Source of the DNA: Methylophaga nitratireducenticrescens
GTDB taxonomy: Bacteria > Pseudomonadota > Gammaproteobacteria > Nitrosococcales > Methylophagaceae
Length of the DNA stretch: 64,000 nt
Assembly (NCBI RefSeq): GCF_000260985.4
Contig: NC_017857.3
Coordinates: 1 to 64,000, forward strand
Reading direction: 5' to 3'
Positions 30,170 through 40,500 of the stretch are shown here, in pieces. The first letter of the stretch is position 1, and every line of letters begins with the position of its first letter. The notes beneath the pieces were generated by a model that was given only the letters and a program-made list of their open reading frames with translations, was not told where the DNA came from and ran no database searches. Made by a program: the position numbers and the translations under genes.

Positions 30170-31612
30170 ATGGAATGGGAAGTTGTTATCGGGTTAGAGA
30201 TCCACGCCCAGCTTGCAACCAAATCAAAAATTTTCTCCGGAGCAGCAACTGCTTACGGCGCGGCGCCAAACTCTCAGGCGTGTGCCATTGATCTGGGTTT
30301 ACCGGGTGTATTGCCGGTATTAAACAAAGAAGCCGTGCGCATGGCTGTTAAATTCGGTCTTGCTGTTGATGCTGAAATTGCTGATCGCTCAGTGTTTGCC
30401 CGCAAAAATTATTTCTATCCTGATTTACCCAAAGGCTATCAAATCAGCCAGTTTGAATTGCCAATCGTTGGCAAAGGTCAAATCAGCATTGAAATGGAAG
30501 ACGGCAGCGAGAAAATTGTCGGAATTACCCGTGCCCACCTTGAAGAAGATGCCGGTAAATCTTTACACGAAGACTTTCATGGTCAAACCGGTATCGATTT
30601 GAATCGTGCTGGTACGCCATTACTGGAAATTGTTTCCGAGCCGGATATGCGCAGCGCTAAAGAAGCTGTGGCCTATATGAGAAAAATTCATTCTCTGGTG
30701 CGTTATCTGGAAATCTGTGATGGCAATATGCAGGAAGGCTCTTTCCGTTGTGACGCCAACGTATCGATTCGTCCCAAAGGTCAGGAAAAATTCGGCACCC
30801 GCGCTGAACTGAAAAACATTAATTCATTCCGCAACGTTGAGCGCGCTATCAATATCGAAATTGAGCGGCAGATTGATGTTATCGAATCGGGTGGTACAGT
30901 GGTTCAGGAAACCCGTCTTTATGACGCCGATAAAAATGAAACCCGCTCCATGCGTAGCAAGGAAGAAGCGAACGATTACCGTTACTTCCCGGATCCGGAC
31001 TTATTACCTGTGGTGCTCGATGAAGGACTGCTTGAACAAGTCCGTGCAACGTTGCCGGAACTGCCGAATGAAAAATGTGACCGTCTGATAAGTGATATGG
31101 GCTTATCCAAATATGACGCCAGCGTGCTGACCAGCAGTCGTGAACTGGCCGATTATTTTGAATCAGTTCTGGCGGCGACAGGCAATAAAGATCCTAAACA
31201 ATGCGCCAACTGGGTAACTGGTACTCTGTCCGGCGCGCTGAATAAAGCGGGTCTGGAAATCACCGAATCCCCAGTATCTGCCGAGCAGCTTGGCAGTGTT
31301 TTACTGCGAATTCAGGACAACACTATCTCTGGCAAAATTGCCAAGCAAGTGTTTGAGGCTATCTGGACTGGTGAAGGCGCTGACGCCGACTCGGTCATCG
31401 AATTCAAAGGTCTGAAGCAGGTCACCGATACTGGTGCCATCGAAGCGATGATTGATGAAGTGATTGCTGCCAATCCAGAACAGTTACAGCAATATCGTGA
31501 CGGTAAAGAGCAGTTATTCGGCTTTTTTGTCGGACAGGTGATGAAAGCCTCCAAAGGCAAAGCCAATCCCGGTCAGGTCAACGAGATCCTCAAACAGAAA
31601 TTGGCTGGTTAG
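30170..31612 (+). CDS. gatB: Aspartyl/glutamyl-tRNA amidotransferase subunit B
   Basis: GatB activates misacylated Glu-tRNA(Gln) or Asp-tRNA(Asn) in the GatCAB complex. The 480-residue protein begins [17 protein letters not shown] and contains the [10 protein letters not shown] and [10 protein letters not shown] segments, [11 protein letters not shown], and a C-terminal YqeY-like domain ([16 protein letters not shown]). gatC and gatA are not next to it, unlike in many gammaproteobacteria, so they must lie elsewhere. A terminator follows. Confidence 0.97.
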   Translation: MEWEVVIGLEIHAQLATKSKIFSGAATAYGAAPNSQACAIDLGLPGVLPVLNKEAVRMAVKFGLAVDAEIADRSVFARKNYFYPDLPKGYQISQFELPIVGKGQISIEMEDGSEKIVGITRAHLEEDAGKSLHEDFHGQTGIDLNRAGTPLLEIVSEPDMRSAKEAVAYMRKIHSLVRYLEICDGNMQEGSFRCDANVSIRPKGQEKFGTRAELKNINSFRNVERAINIEIERQIDVIESGGTVVQETRLYDADKNETRSMRSKEEANDYRYFPDPDLLPVVLDEGLLEQVRATLPELPNEKCDRLISDMGLSKYDASVLTSSRELADYFESVLAATGNKDPKQCANWVTGTLSGALNKAGLEITESPVSAEQLGSVLLRIQDNTISGKIAKQVFEAIWTGEGADADSVIEFKGLKQVTDTGAIEAMIDEVIAANPEQLQQYRDGKEQLFGFFVGQVMKASKGKANPGQVNEILKQKLAG

Positions 31613-31633
31613 GCTTTTTATATTGAACTCGAA

Positions 31634-31668
31634 AGCCCTGACGCAGGATAGGCGCTCAGGGCTTTTTT
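31634..31668 (+). terminator. Rho-independent terminator after gatB
   Basis: AGCCCTGA (31634-31641) pairs with TCAGGGCT (31656-31663), with a 14-base loop, followed by a T tract. Confidence 0.85.
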
Positions 31669-31756
31669 GTGTGCCAGATTTGTGCAAATCAGTTCACATT
31701 TTGGATTAAGCTACTCCCAGTATTCGACAATCTGATGTAGTATCGGCTGATGTTTT

Positions 31757-32962
31757 TTGAACACGCATAACAAGGACGCTAATGATTCATTTAAAATTCA
31801 GGATGTTGGGCCTACTAAAATGAAGTTTGTACAGGAACATTTACCTTCCAAAACCGGTTTAAACAAACTCTCCTCAACATCGGCGTTGAGTGATGCAAAC
31901 TGGGTATTGGTCTTCGGCTCGGTTAACCGATTTAGCGAACGTAACTTCGCCAGTCAATTACAGAAACGCTATCCCAATGCGCAAATTATCGGCTGTACCA
32001 CTTCCGGTGAAATTACCGGTGATGGCGTTTTCGATGACAGCGTGCACATCACTGCCATGCAATGGCAGAAAAGCCAGCTGCGCTTTATCTGCAAACCGGT
32101 GAACAGCATGGAGCAATCTCATGCTTTAGGTGTGCAGATTGCCAATGAATTAGTCGCGCCTGATTTGAAAGGTGTGTTTGTCCTCAGTGACGGTCTGAAC
32201 GTAAATGGCTCGGAACTGGTTGAAGGCCTGCAGGAAGTTCTTCCTAACACCCCCATTACCGGCGGATTGGCTGGCGATGATGCCAAATTTACCAAGACAT
32301 TGTTACTGAATAATGATCAAATCAAAGATCGTATAGTCATAGCCGTCGGTATCTACGGTAAAGATGCCATCGTCACCAGTGGTGCATTGGGTGGCTGGAA
32401 GCCTTATGGCCCACCTCGACGCATTACCAAGGCCATTAAAAATGTGGTTTATGAAATGGACAATAAACCCGCCTTGCCACTTTATAAAATGTATATCGGC
32501 TATTACGCCAGCGAACTGCCTTCTTCTGGCTTAAATTTCCCCTTTGCCATCATGGATGATAAAAACGTCAATGTGATACGAACCTTGTTGTCGATTAATC
32601 AAAAAGATAACAGCATGACTTTTGCTGGCAATATTGCTGAAGGCTCAACTGTCCGTTTTCTCAAATCTGATCACGATCAACTGGTGGCAGGCGCCAGTGA
32701 AGCCGCCAGACAGATTTTATTGAAGAAAGTAGATATTAACGACAAGGCACTGGCAATCTGTGTGAGTTGTGTCGGACGCAAACTGGTCATGCAAGAGCAG
32801 GTTTCAGATGAAGTCTATGCGGTGCAGCGCCTACTGGGTATGCAAACTGGCATTACCGGCTTTTACTCAAACGGTGAAATCTGCTCAGGAGAAGATGATA
32901 GTCATAGCCTGTTGCATAACCAGACCATGACTATCGCTTATTTAAGTGAACATAATTCCTGA
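31757..32962 (+). CDS. FIST N/C-domain sensory protein
   Basis: This protein of up to 401 residues carries a FIST_N domain (about 45-240; ANWVLVFGSVNRF, IIGCTTSGEITGDG and PITGGLAGDDAKF) and a FIST_C domain (about 245-390; ending GFYSNGEICS). FIST domains are predicted small-ligand, possibly amino-acid, sensors usually attached to or encoded near signalling proteins. Here there is no output domain, so any partner must be separate. The frame opens with a TTG at 31757; the first ATG is at 31820 (MKFVQEHLP). Neither has a clear ribosome-binding site, so the start is uncertain. Confidence 0.88.
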   Translation: MNTHNKDANDSFKIQDVGPTKMKFVQEHLPSKTGLNKLSSTSALSDANWVLVFGSVNRFSERNFASQLQKRYPNAQIIGCTTSGEITGDGVFDDSVHITAMQWQKSQLRFICKPVNSMEQSHALGVQIANELVAPDLKGVFVLSDGLNVNGSELVEGLQEVLPNTPITGGLAGDDAKFTKTLLLNNDQIKDRIVIAVGIYGKDAIVTSGALGGWKPYGPPRRITKAIKNVVYEMDNKPALPLYKMYIGYYASELPSSGLNFPFAIMDDKNVNVIRTLLSINQKDNSMTFAGNIAEGSTVRFLKSDHDQLVAGASEAARQILLKKVDINDKALAICVSCVGRKLVMQEQVSDEVYAVQRLLGMQTGITGFYSNGEICSGEDDSHSLLHNQTMTIAYLSEHNS

Positions 32963-32981
32963 TCGTAAGCTGGTATAAACT

Positions 32982-34256
32982 TTATGCCAGTTCCCTTGCC
33001 GCAGCCAGCAATGCCAGCCGGGCAATGACACCATAAGCATAAAAACGATTTGGTTCGGCGTCTGGCTTATCAAGCCTATCTGGCGTAATACAGGATTGTG
33101 CAAACGCCAAAGGCTCGAAATGCATACCCGGCGCATTCAGGTTTTCATCCACACCTCTTCCGGTATGAACACGATAAAAACCTCCGATAACAAAATGATC
33201 CATCATATAAATTACCGGTTCAGCCACAGCTTGCTCATCACCAAGCGTTTCAAAGGTATAGACACCTTCCTGAATTAATACATTATCTACTTGCAACCCT
33301 TCTTTAGCAGAAGACATCTTGGTACGTTGTTTGCGATTCAGTTTCGATACATCATCGGCACTTTTCACCATCATAATGCCCATACCATAAGTGCCAGAAT
33401 CCGCTTTAAGAACAACAAAGGGCTGTCTATCTATACCGTATTGATCATATTTCTTTTGAATAGCCGTCAATAAAGTTTCCACATTACGAGCCAGACACTC
33501 CATACCACTACGTTCCATAAAGTTGACTTCACCACACTGCAAACTCAACGGCGAAACTAACCATGGATCAATATCAATCTGTTCAGCAAATGCATGCGCT
33601 ACCATCGTATAGTGAGTAAAGTGATCTGATTTCTTGCGCGTGCTCCAACCGGCATTTAATGGCGGCACCAATTGCTGTTCCAGACCTTCCAGAATAGCTG
33701 GCCGTCCCCCTGACATATCATTATTCATTAATACCAGACAGGGAGAAAAATCCACAACAGCAACCCGGTTACCATGCCGTTGCAAAGGTGAAATTTCACA
33801 GATTTTTCCAGAAGGCAGCTCAATTTTTACTGGCTCATTAATATCAGTGCGCAAACTGGCAATACGTGCCTCTAGTCCGGCTTTCTCAAAGATATCCTTC
33901 AGCGTTTCTATACTTTCCAGATAAAACAAATTGCGCGTGTGATTCTCTGCAATAATCAATATCCGCCGGGCTTTTGGGCAAAGTCTTTCAACAGCTGCCT
34001 GTGCTGCCTGCACACACAACGGCATAAAAGCTGGATTAAGATTGTTAAACCCCGCTGGAAATAAATTAGTATCTACCGGCGCTAATTTAAAACCCGAATT
34101 TCGTAAATCGACTGATGCATAAAAAGGCGCGGGGGTTTTCAACCATTGTTCTCGTAACCAACACTCAACATCAGCCTGTCGCTTAAGCAAATGTGCTTCC
34201 AATTCCAGTAAAGGCCCGGTTAAGGCAGTTGTAAGGTTGGGTACAGCTGATGTCAT
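32982..34256 (-). CDS. gshA: Glutamate-cysteine ligase, Acidithiobacillus type
   Basis: This 424-residue enzyme probably makes gamma-glutamylcysteine, the first step to glutathione. It resembles the proteobacterial TIGR02049-type ligase rather than E. coli GshA. Family-like segments include VDLRNSGFKLAPVDTNLFPAGFNNL, LMNNDMSGG, GWSTRKKSDHF and LKADSGTYGMGIM. It is convergent with the FIST gene (20 bases apart). A gshB gene, often near this type of gshA or near pilG, is not present in this window. Confidence 0.88.
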   Translation of the reverse strand: MTSAVPNLTTALTGPLLELEAHLLKRQADVECWLREQWLKTPAPFYASVDLRNSGFKLAPVDTNLFPAGFNNLNPAFMPLCVQAAQAAVERLCPKARRILIIAENHTRNLFYLESIETLKDIFEKAGLEARIASLRTDINEPVKIELPSGKICEISPLQRHGNRVAVVDFSPCLVLMNNDMSGGRPAILEGLEQQLVPPLNAGWSTRKKSDHFTHYTMVAHAFAEQIDIDPWLVSPLSLQCGEVNFMERSGMECLARNVETLLTAIQKKYDQYGIDRQPFVVLKADSGTYGMGIMMVKSADDVSKLNRKQRTKMSSAKEGLQVDNVLIQEGVYTFETLGDEQAVAEPVIYMMDHFVIGGFYRVHTGRGVDENLNAPGMHFEPLAFAQSCITPDRLDKPDAEPNRFYAYGVIARLALLAAARELA

Positions 34257-34898
34257 GGTGAACTCTCTTAATCAATAAAAATGCGGCCAACAGGGCTAGG
34301 GTCTGTTTATCTTTCATATCCACCACTGCTGGAGGCTATTTTTTTACCAACAAGGCGGAAATGATGCGATGTAGCCGTTCTACATAAATCATTTCCAACG
34401 CAGTTGGACGGAAAAACAGCCCCAGCCCTATGGGTTGAGGCTGAAAATGCACTACTCTTCGTTGCTCGTCGTTTATTTAGAATGGCTAAACTGCTCTCCT
34501 CGCGCCTTGATTAGTGCATTTTCAGTCACAACAGAGGCGGCTATGAAAGATAAACTGACCCTAATATTCTACTTATATTTATCACAACCTAAATCACTAA
34601 GCTTCTTCTCGCCCATTTGCGTTGAACATGCCCTATATAGCATAACTGCATTGCGCAATTCCCGCCTTAATTGAACGTGAAAACCGTATCCGGCATTGAT
34701 AACGATGAATGATAAACAGACCTTTGTTACTGTGATATGGGACACAGATCGGATATTTCAAGTCATACATACTCTGCTATGCGTTTAGAAATGAAGGATT
34801 AACAGACCTTAACATCGAAAGTAGTCACTAGCCTGACGCTCAAAAATGGGTTATCTTCAAGGCTGATTTTAATCGAATGTGGCAGGCTGTAGGTATAA
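34257..34898. other. Gene-free region containing the MITE-like element
   Basis: Between gshA and pilG there is no supported gene. The left half is the MITE-like element; the right half (34564-34898) should contain the promoter of the pil-chp operon, but I could not assign one firmly. A 12-base GATAAACAGACC at 34711-34722 is identical to part of the element's terminal repeat and may mark another lost copy. Confidence 0.6.
34299..34561. mobile_element. MITE-like element with TA target-site duplication
   Basis: A 263-base non-coding element is bounded by inverted repeats. The left end GGGTCTGTTTATCTTTCATA and the reverse complement of the right end GGGTCAGTTTATCTTTCATA differ at one of the first 20 positions. 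Both ends are flanked by TA (34297-34298 and 34562-34563), as left by IS630/Tc1-mariner transposases. A second inverted repeat lies inside: CTGAAAATGCACTA at 34441-34454 pairs with TAGTGCATTTTCAG at 34512-34525. It has no transposase and would need one in trans. Confidence 0.82.
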
Positions 34899-35312
34899 AT
34901 GACCGTGAGTGAGACTTTATCAGAATTTTCAGGCCTAAAGGTGATGGTTATCGATGACAGCAAAACGATTCGTCGCAGCGCCGAAGCCCTGTTACAGAAA
35001 GCGGGCTGTGAGGTGCTTACCGCGGATAATGGTTTTGAGGCATTGCCAATTATTAGTGGGCAGCATCCTGATATCATTTTTATTGACATCATGATGCCGC
35101 GTCTTGATGGATATCAAACCTGTGCCTTGGTAAAAAATAATCCCAAATATCGTGATATCCCAGTAGTAATGTTATCAAGCAAGGATGGTCTGTTTGACCG
35201 TGCAAAGGGGCGGGTTGTTGGTGCAGAACAGTATCTGACAAAACCTTTTACCCGCGATGATTTACTAGATGCGATACGGACGCATTTGCTCGACAAAAAC
35301 AAGGACGCTTAA
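34899..35312 (+). CDS. pilG: Type IV pilus response regulator PilG
   Basis: PilG is a single-domain CheY-like regulator of the Pil-Chp system and promotes pilus extension in Pseudomonas. The 137-residue protein has the receiver motifs VMVIDDSK, IIFIDIMMPRLDG (phospho-acceptor Asp), VVMLSSK and YLTKPF. It is first gene of the pilG-pilH-pilI-pilJ-chpA-chpC run. Confidence 0.94.
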   Translation: MTVSETLSEFSGLKVMVIDDSKTIRRSAEALLQKAGCEVLTADNGFEALPIISGQHPDIIFIDIMMPRLDGYQTCALVKNNPKYRDIPVVMLSSKDGLFDRAKGRVVGAEQYLTKPFTRDDLLDAIRTHLLDKNKDA

Positions 35313-35319
35313 TTTTTAT

Positions 35320-35691
35320 ATGGCTTTAATTTTAATAGCCGATGACTCGCCAACTGAAGTGTATGTATTACAGAAAATGTTGGAAAAAAATGGTCACGAA
35401 GTAATTGTGGCTACAGATGGTGAGCAGGCAGTTGCAATGGCGCAATCTCAATTACCTCAATTAATTTTGATGGATGTTGTAATGCCGGGGTTAAATGGCT
35501 TTCAGGCGACCCGCAGATTAACTAAAGATACTGCAACCGCGCATATTCCTATCGTTATCGTGTCATCCAAACATCAGGAAACTGACCGTATGTGGGGTAT
35601 GCGACAAGGTGCACGTGGCTACCTTGGTAAACCTGTTGCCGAGGATGATCTGATAATGCAAATTAACGAATTGGTGGAAGTCTCGGTATGA
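35320..35691 (+). CDS. pilH: Type IV pilus response regulator PilH
   Basis: PilH is the second CheY-like regulator of the Pil-Chp system, associated with pilus retraction control. The 123-residue protein starts MALILIADDSPTEVYVLQKML and has LILMDVVMPGLNG, IVIVSSK and YLGKPV receiver motifs. The start at 35320 removes an upstream extension that overlaps pilG and looks non-coding. Its stop overlaps pilI by four bases. Confidence 0.94.
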   Translation: MALILIADDSPTEVYVLQKMLEKNGHEVIVATDGEQAVAMAQSQLPQLILMDVVMPGLNGFQATRRLTKDTATAHIPIVIVSSKHQETDRMWGMRQGARGYLGKPVAEDDLIMQINELVEVSV

Positions 35692-36236
35692 CCACTCTGG
35701 ATAATCCCACAGATATAATTGCCATCCTTAAAGATATTGAACGACGCAGCCAGCAGCGCATTGCGGGCCTATCTCAACAAGACAATATGGAAGGTGCCTG
35801 GACAGCTATTGGCTTTCGTCTGGACGACCTTCATTTACTTATTCCTCTTGGCCAATCACGAGAAGTTTTCCCGCTACCGCAACAGATTACTCCTGTGCCA
35901 AAATCACAACCATGGGTTGTCGGCATGACCAGTCTGCGCGGCGATCTTCTACCATTAGTCGATTTAAACCTGTTTTTACAAGGTAACTACAGCCCGACGG
36001 ATAAACGCAAACGCGTTATTGTTTTGAACCACCCTGAGTTTTTCACTGGTTTGATTGTGGATGAAGTTTTTGGCCTGAAACATTTCCAGCGTCAACCTGA
36101 GCCGGCAGATGCAAGGCAGCTTTTACACCTCAAACCGTATTTACAGGGCAGACTTTACCAGCAAGAAACCTATTGGCACGTATTCAGTCTGCTTAAACTA
36201 GCTGAAGATCCCCGATTTCTAAATGCAGCGGCTTAA
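35688..36236 (+). CDS. pilI: CheW-like adaptor PilI
   Basis: PilI connects the receptor PilJ with the kinase ChpA. The 182-residue protein is a single CheW domain: WTAIGFRLDDLHLLIPLGQSREVF, then WVVGMTSLRGDLLPLVDLNLFL, the adaptor signature. It overlaps pilH by ATGA and is followed by pilJ after 24 bases. Confidence 0.92.
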   Translation: MTTLDNPTDIIAILKDIERRSQQRIAGLSQQDNMEGAWTAIGFRLDDLHLLIPLGQSREVFPLPQQITPVPKSQPWVVGMTSLRGDLLPLVDLNLFLQGNYSPTDKRKRVIVLNHPEFFTGLIVDEVFGLKHFQRQPEPADARQLLHLKPYLQGRLYQQETYWHVFSLLKLAEDPRFLNAAA

Positions 36237-36260
36237 CGATTTTATTTCAGGATATGCCTC

Positions 36261-37523
36261 ATGAACGCCACCAGTAAACTGTTTTTTTCTTCGCTGCTTA
36301 ACGGCAAAAACCTATTTTTCATTGTTTTAATCATTCTTTTTAGTGGTTTGACGCTCACCGGCATTTGGTTGTTGGTTTCCGGGCAATATTTACTCGTCCA
36401 CCCTGATCCATTGGTAACGGCTGCAGCCAGTGGTCTAAGCGTCATTTTTGCGGTGATATTCGCGTTGATAGTCGCTTATCAGCCATTACGTAAAGTTAAA
36501 CAATCTATGGATGAAATGGAATTACAAAATCGACATAATCAAGATGCGATTTTACGATTACTGGATGAGATGGGCGATCTCGCAGATGGTGATCTGACCG
36601 TCACAGCTACGGTGACAGAAGATATCACCGGAGCAATTGCTGATTCCGTCAACTACACCATTGACGCATTACGCAGTCTGGTCGCACAGATCAACTCAAC
36701 TACCTTGCAGGTCGCTTCGGCTGCACAGGAAACGCAGGCTACTGCATTGCATCTCACCGATGCCAGCGAACATCAAGCACATCAGATTTCTGAAGTCAGT
36801 TCAGCCATTACCCAAATGGCGGCTTCTATCGAACTGGTTTCTGAAAATGCCAGCCAATCTTCTGAAGTTGCTAGACAGTCCGTTAGTTTGGCTGTGCAAG
36901 GAAACGGCGCGGTGAAAAAAGCCATTCATGGGATGGACACTATTCGCGAACAGATTCAGGAAACCTCCAAGCGGATGAAACGGCTGGGTGAAAGTTCGCA
37001 GCAAATCGGTGAAATCGTTGAACTGATCAATGACATCGCAGAACAAACCAATATTCTGTCCTTGAATGCGGCGATTCAGGCCGCTATGGCCGGTGAAGCC
37101 GGTCGTGGTTTTGCCGTCGTTGCCGATGAGGTTCAGCGACTGGCGGAACGTTCAGGCAGTGCCACTCGCCAGATTGATGCGCTGGTTCGAACTATTCAAA
37201 GTGATACCAGTGAGGCCATCAGTTCCATGGAACAAAGTACCGCTGAAGTAGTTTCCGGAGCACGTCTGTCGCAGGATGCCGGTGCCTCGCTGGAACAAAT
37301 TGAAACCGTTTCTCAGCAATTAGCCGAACTGATTAACAATATTTCCAGCAATGCCAAACAACAGGCTACGGCAGCGATTAGCACATCAGAAAGTATGAGT
37401 GTGATTCAGGAAATCACCATGCAGACCTCAACCGGTACCAATGAAAGTGCGGCGGCGATCGGTAGACTGCTTGAACTGACAAACGAACTGCGTAAGTCAG
37501 TCTCTGGTTTCAAATTACCTTAA
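36261..37523 (+). CDS. pilJ: Pilus methyl-accepting chemotaxis protein PilJ, without periplasmic domain
   Basis: This is the receptor of the Pil-Chp array. The 420-residue protein has two membrane helices (about 18-40 and 57-75) separated by only some 15-20 residues. A cytoplasmic HAMP-like/linker region and a signalling domain follow, with the tip [34 protein letters not shown]. Pseudomonas PilJ (about 680 residues) has a large periplasmic region between the helices that is absent here. The gene appears complete: it starts next to pilI and has no frameshift. Confidence 0.93.
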   Translation: MNATSKLFFSSLLNGKNLFFIVLIILFSGLTLTGIWLLVSGQYLLVHPDPLVTAAASGLSVIFAVIFALIVAYQPLRKVKQSMDEMELQNRHNQDAILRLLDEMGDLADGDLTVTATVTEDITGAIADSVNYTIDALRSLVAQINSTTLQVASAAQETQATALHLTDASEHQAHQISEVSSAITQMAASIELVSENASQSSEVARQSVSLAVQGNGAVKKAIHGMDTIREQIQETSKRMKRLGESSQQIGEIVELINDIAEQTNILSLNAAIQAAMAGEAGRGFAVVADEVQRLAERSGSATRQIDALVRTIQSDTSEAISSMEQSTAEVVSGARLSQDAGASLEQIETVSQQLAELINNISSNAKQQATAAISTSESMSVIQEITMQTSTGTNESAAAIGRLLELTNELRKSVSGFKLP

Positions 37524-37551
37524 TACAGCCTGAGCCGGCGGAGAAGCATAT

Positions 37552-40500
37552 ATGACCCAATCCAGAGGCAATTATAATGCTCTGACATGGCTGCAGGATG
37601 AATTGCAGAAGTCACTTGCTGCGGCATTACAATCCGTTCAGACCTATATTGATGATCCACAACAATCAGAATCGCTGAGCCGTTGTGTCGAGCATTTGTA
37701 TCAGGTGAACGGTACGCTGGAAATGCTCAATCTGGATGGGGCACAGATGCTTGCAGCTGAAATGCAGTCCATCGCGGGTTATATGCGTTCATTCCCGGAA
37801 GATAAACAAAATTCAGCATTGGAAACGTTAACCCGTGGCTTGATTCTGTTGCCGACCTATTTACAGAAGGTGAATGAGAAGTTTCCAGACAATGCTTTGT
37901 GTCTGCTGGACTCAATAAATGAATTAAGATTATTGAGAGACAAACCCGCTATTGCTGAAACCGATGTGTTTGCCCCGGATTTATCCATCAGTCTTCCGGA
38001 CAGTATTGCCCCTAACCCGGCTCACACGGCTCCCCCGCTAGAGCTGGAAAGACATAAAGTAGCGCACGTATTTCAACACTTGCTGCTGACCTGGATGCGC
38101 GAACAGGACGATAAAAGTCTGCGTAAGATGCGGGGCATTCTGCGACATCTACGACTGCAATGTTTGCAGGAAAAAACCACGCTTTTCTGGTGGGTCGCTG
38201 AGGCTCTGCTCGAAGGTCTGGCACACCGAGGCATCCGCGATGATTCCAGCGCCAAACAACTTATTGGCAAAATGGCTTCGCCAATTCGACTGGTCTGTGA
38301 AAGCGATGAGAATTCATTACTGGCCGGTTATCCTGAAACCCTGCTGAAACAGTTACTGTTACTGGTTGCCCGTTCAAGCAGCTATGGCCCTTTAGTCACC
38401 GGCGTGAAAGCGAGTTTTGGGCTGACCTTCTACGATCAGGCTTTACAATTAATTGGTCATAGCGATGCAGCATTACAGGAAGCGCAAAATGCCCTGCTCG
38501 AGCAACTTGAAGAACTGAAAGAGCGTATCAGTCAGTTTGATACGGCCGAAGACCAGGCCGATGAGGCCGTTAACGATATAAGCCTGCAACTACTGAGCAT
38601 GGCGGATACGCTGACGCTTTTACAACATCAGACCCAAAGTGATGATTTACATAAACACCATAAGGCTCTGCAGAAATGCCTGGCAACTGATAAGTCCTAT
38701 CATAATCAACTGACCAGTCTGGCTGACGATTTATTGCAAATCGAAGCATTGCTCAGAAAAACCGATGCCACTGACGCGATTCATCGTCAGTTACAAAAAA
38801 CCGTATTAACCGAGTGTCTTAATGAGTTGGCCAGTGTTAAAGAACTTTTGATTCTTCAATCAAGCCATCAGACGGACAATGATGAAACAGCTCAGCAAAA
38901 TCTGGCAAATAGCTTAAACATGCTCGCTGGCAGTCTGGATGTACTGGATATCGGTAAAGCATCACAGCTGTTTTTTTCATTGGCAACTAAGTTCAATGAT
39001 GATGCTTCATCGTTTAATACTCCCAAAGCTCAACAGGATATGGCCGAAATACTAGCGTCGGCTGAAATTTATCTGGAGAATCTGCACCGAACCGGCCAGG
39101 TCGATGAAAATATTCTGCAAACAGCTCTTAATACGTTGCAACATTTTGGGCAAAGCGATGAACAAATTGACACATTGCAGCTGCCCGAGATTAATTTTTC
39201 CACTGAGGATGAACCTACCGCTGAAGATGAGAAGTTAAGTTCGGTTGCTTTGTATCTCAGAGCGCTCGAAGATAAAGCAGCTGATATCGACGCATCTCAA
39301 CTCAGCATCGCTCCAGCGGATCAGGAATCTTTAGTAGCGCAAGACATCAGTTACTCAGAAGAGCAGGTTGAGGCATTGGAACTGCCCGAGATTGATTTTT
39401 CTGCCGATGATTCCAGTGAAGTCCCCGCTGAAAAAGCTGAACCTCTGAAATTGAGCTCTGTCGATTTATATATCAAGGCACTTGACGACAGGGAAACTGA
39501 CACTCAAACGTTGCAGTTCGAAGATTTCCAACCGTCTGTTGCAGATCTCAGCGAGAATGTCACTGCAGATGAACCATTGGAGTTACAGGATTATCAGTCA
39601 ACGGACATCAACTTTGATCAGGTAGAGTCCGAGACTTCCGAGCCAGTTGCTTTTGAAGATCAAACATCTTTTTCTGCTGAATCTGCAGACTCCTCCGAAA
39701 GTAGCGATAGCTTTAGCTCCGGAAACTGGCAATTTGAAGAGCATATCAATCCTGAAATCGCTGAAGTTTTTGTTGAAGAAGCCAATGAAGTTTTAGACGA
39801 TTTGCAGCAACTACTGCCTATTTGGAGCGAAACGCCGGAAAATGGCGATCTGCCAACTATCCGCCGTCATTTTCATACCCTAAAGGGCAGTGGGCGGATG
39901 GCTGGTGCAACCACCATTGCCGATATGGCACAAGCAGTAGAACATTTATTGAATCAGATTTTAGAAGATGCTTTACCTGTATCGGATGAAATCATGGCGT
40001 TAGTCATGGAAGCCGTTCCGGAAGTGAACGACTGTTTAGGTTTATTCACTCAGGCACAATCCGATTTCACTGAATCTGCAGCAGCATTAACCATACTGGC
40101 CCAACAACTCACTGAACAGGAAAGTGTGTTGGATAGTGCCGATGAAGAGGACGAAGACAGAGCTTTACGAGATATTTTCTATCAGGAAGCAGAACAGCAC
40201 CTACAAAATTTATTTGCTGAAACAGCTGTTTTACAAGTCGGCAAAGTCATTAATAAATCCATGCTCAGTGCGGCGCATTCTCTCAAAGGCTGTGCCAATA
40301 TTGCTGGTGTCAAACCCGTCGCCATCATTGCCACCCAGCTCGACCAGACTTTCCGTAATCTTTACCACCAGCAACAAACGTTCACTGAAGAATCCATCAG
40401 CGAATTGAATGATATCGTAATGGAATTAAGTCAGTTGTTGCAGGCAGTGAAAACAGGGGAAGACGAGCCGGATATTCGCTTGCTGGATCGGCGAATTTTT

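Noticed and set aside
34435-34674. 79-codon frame in and after the MITE-like element
   Set aside because: It starts inside the non-coding repeat, crosses its right terminal repeat and shows no domain; it is unlikely to be a transposase remnant.
34708-34791. 27-codon frame before pilG
   Set aside because: No ribosome-binding site and no recognisable motif; the 12-base match to the MITE end is the more interesting signal there.
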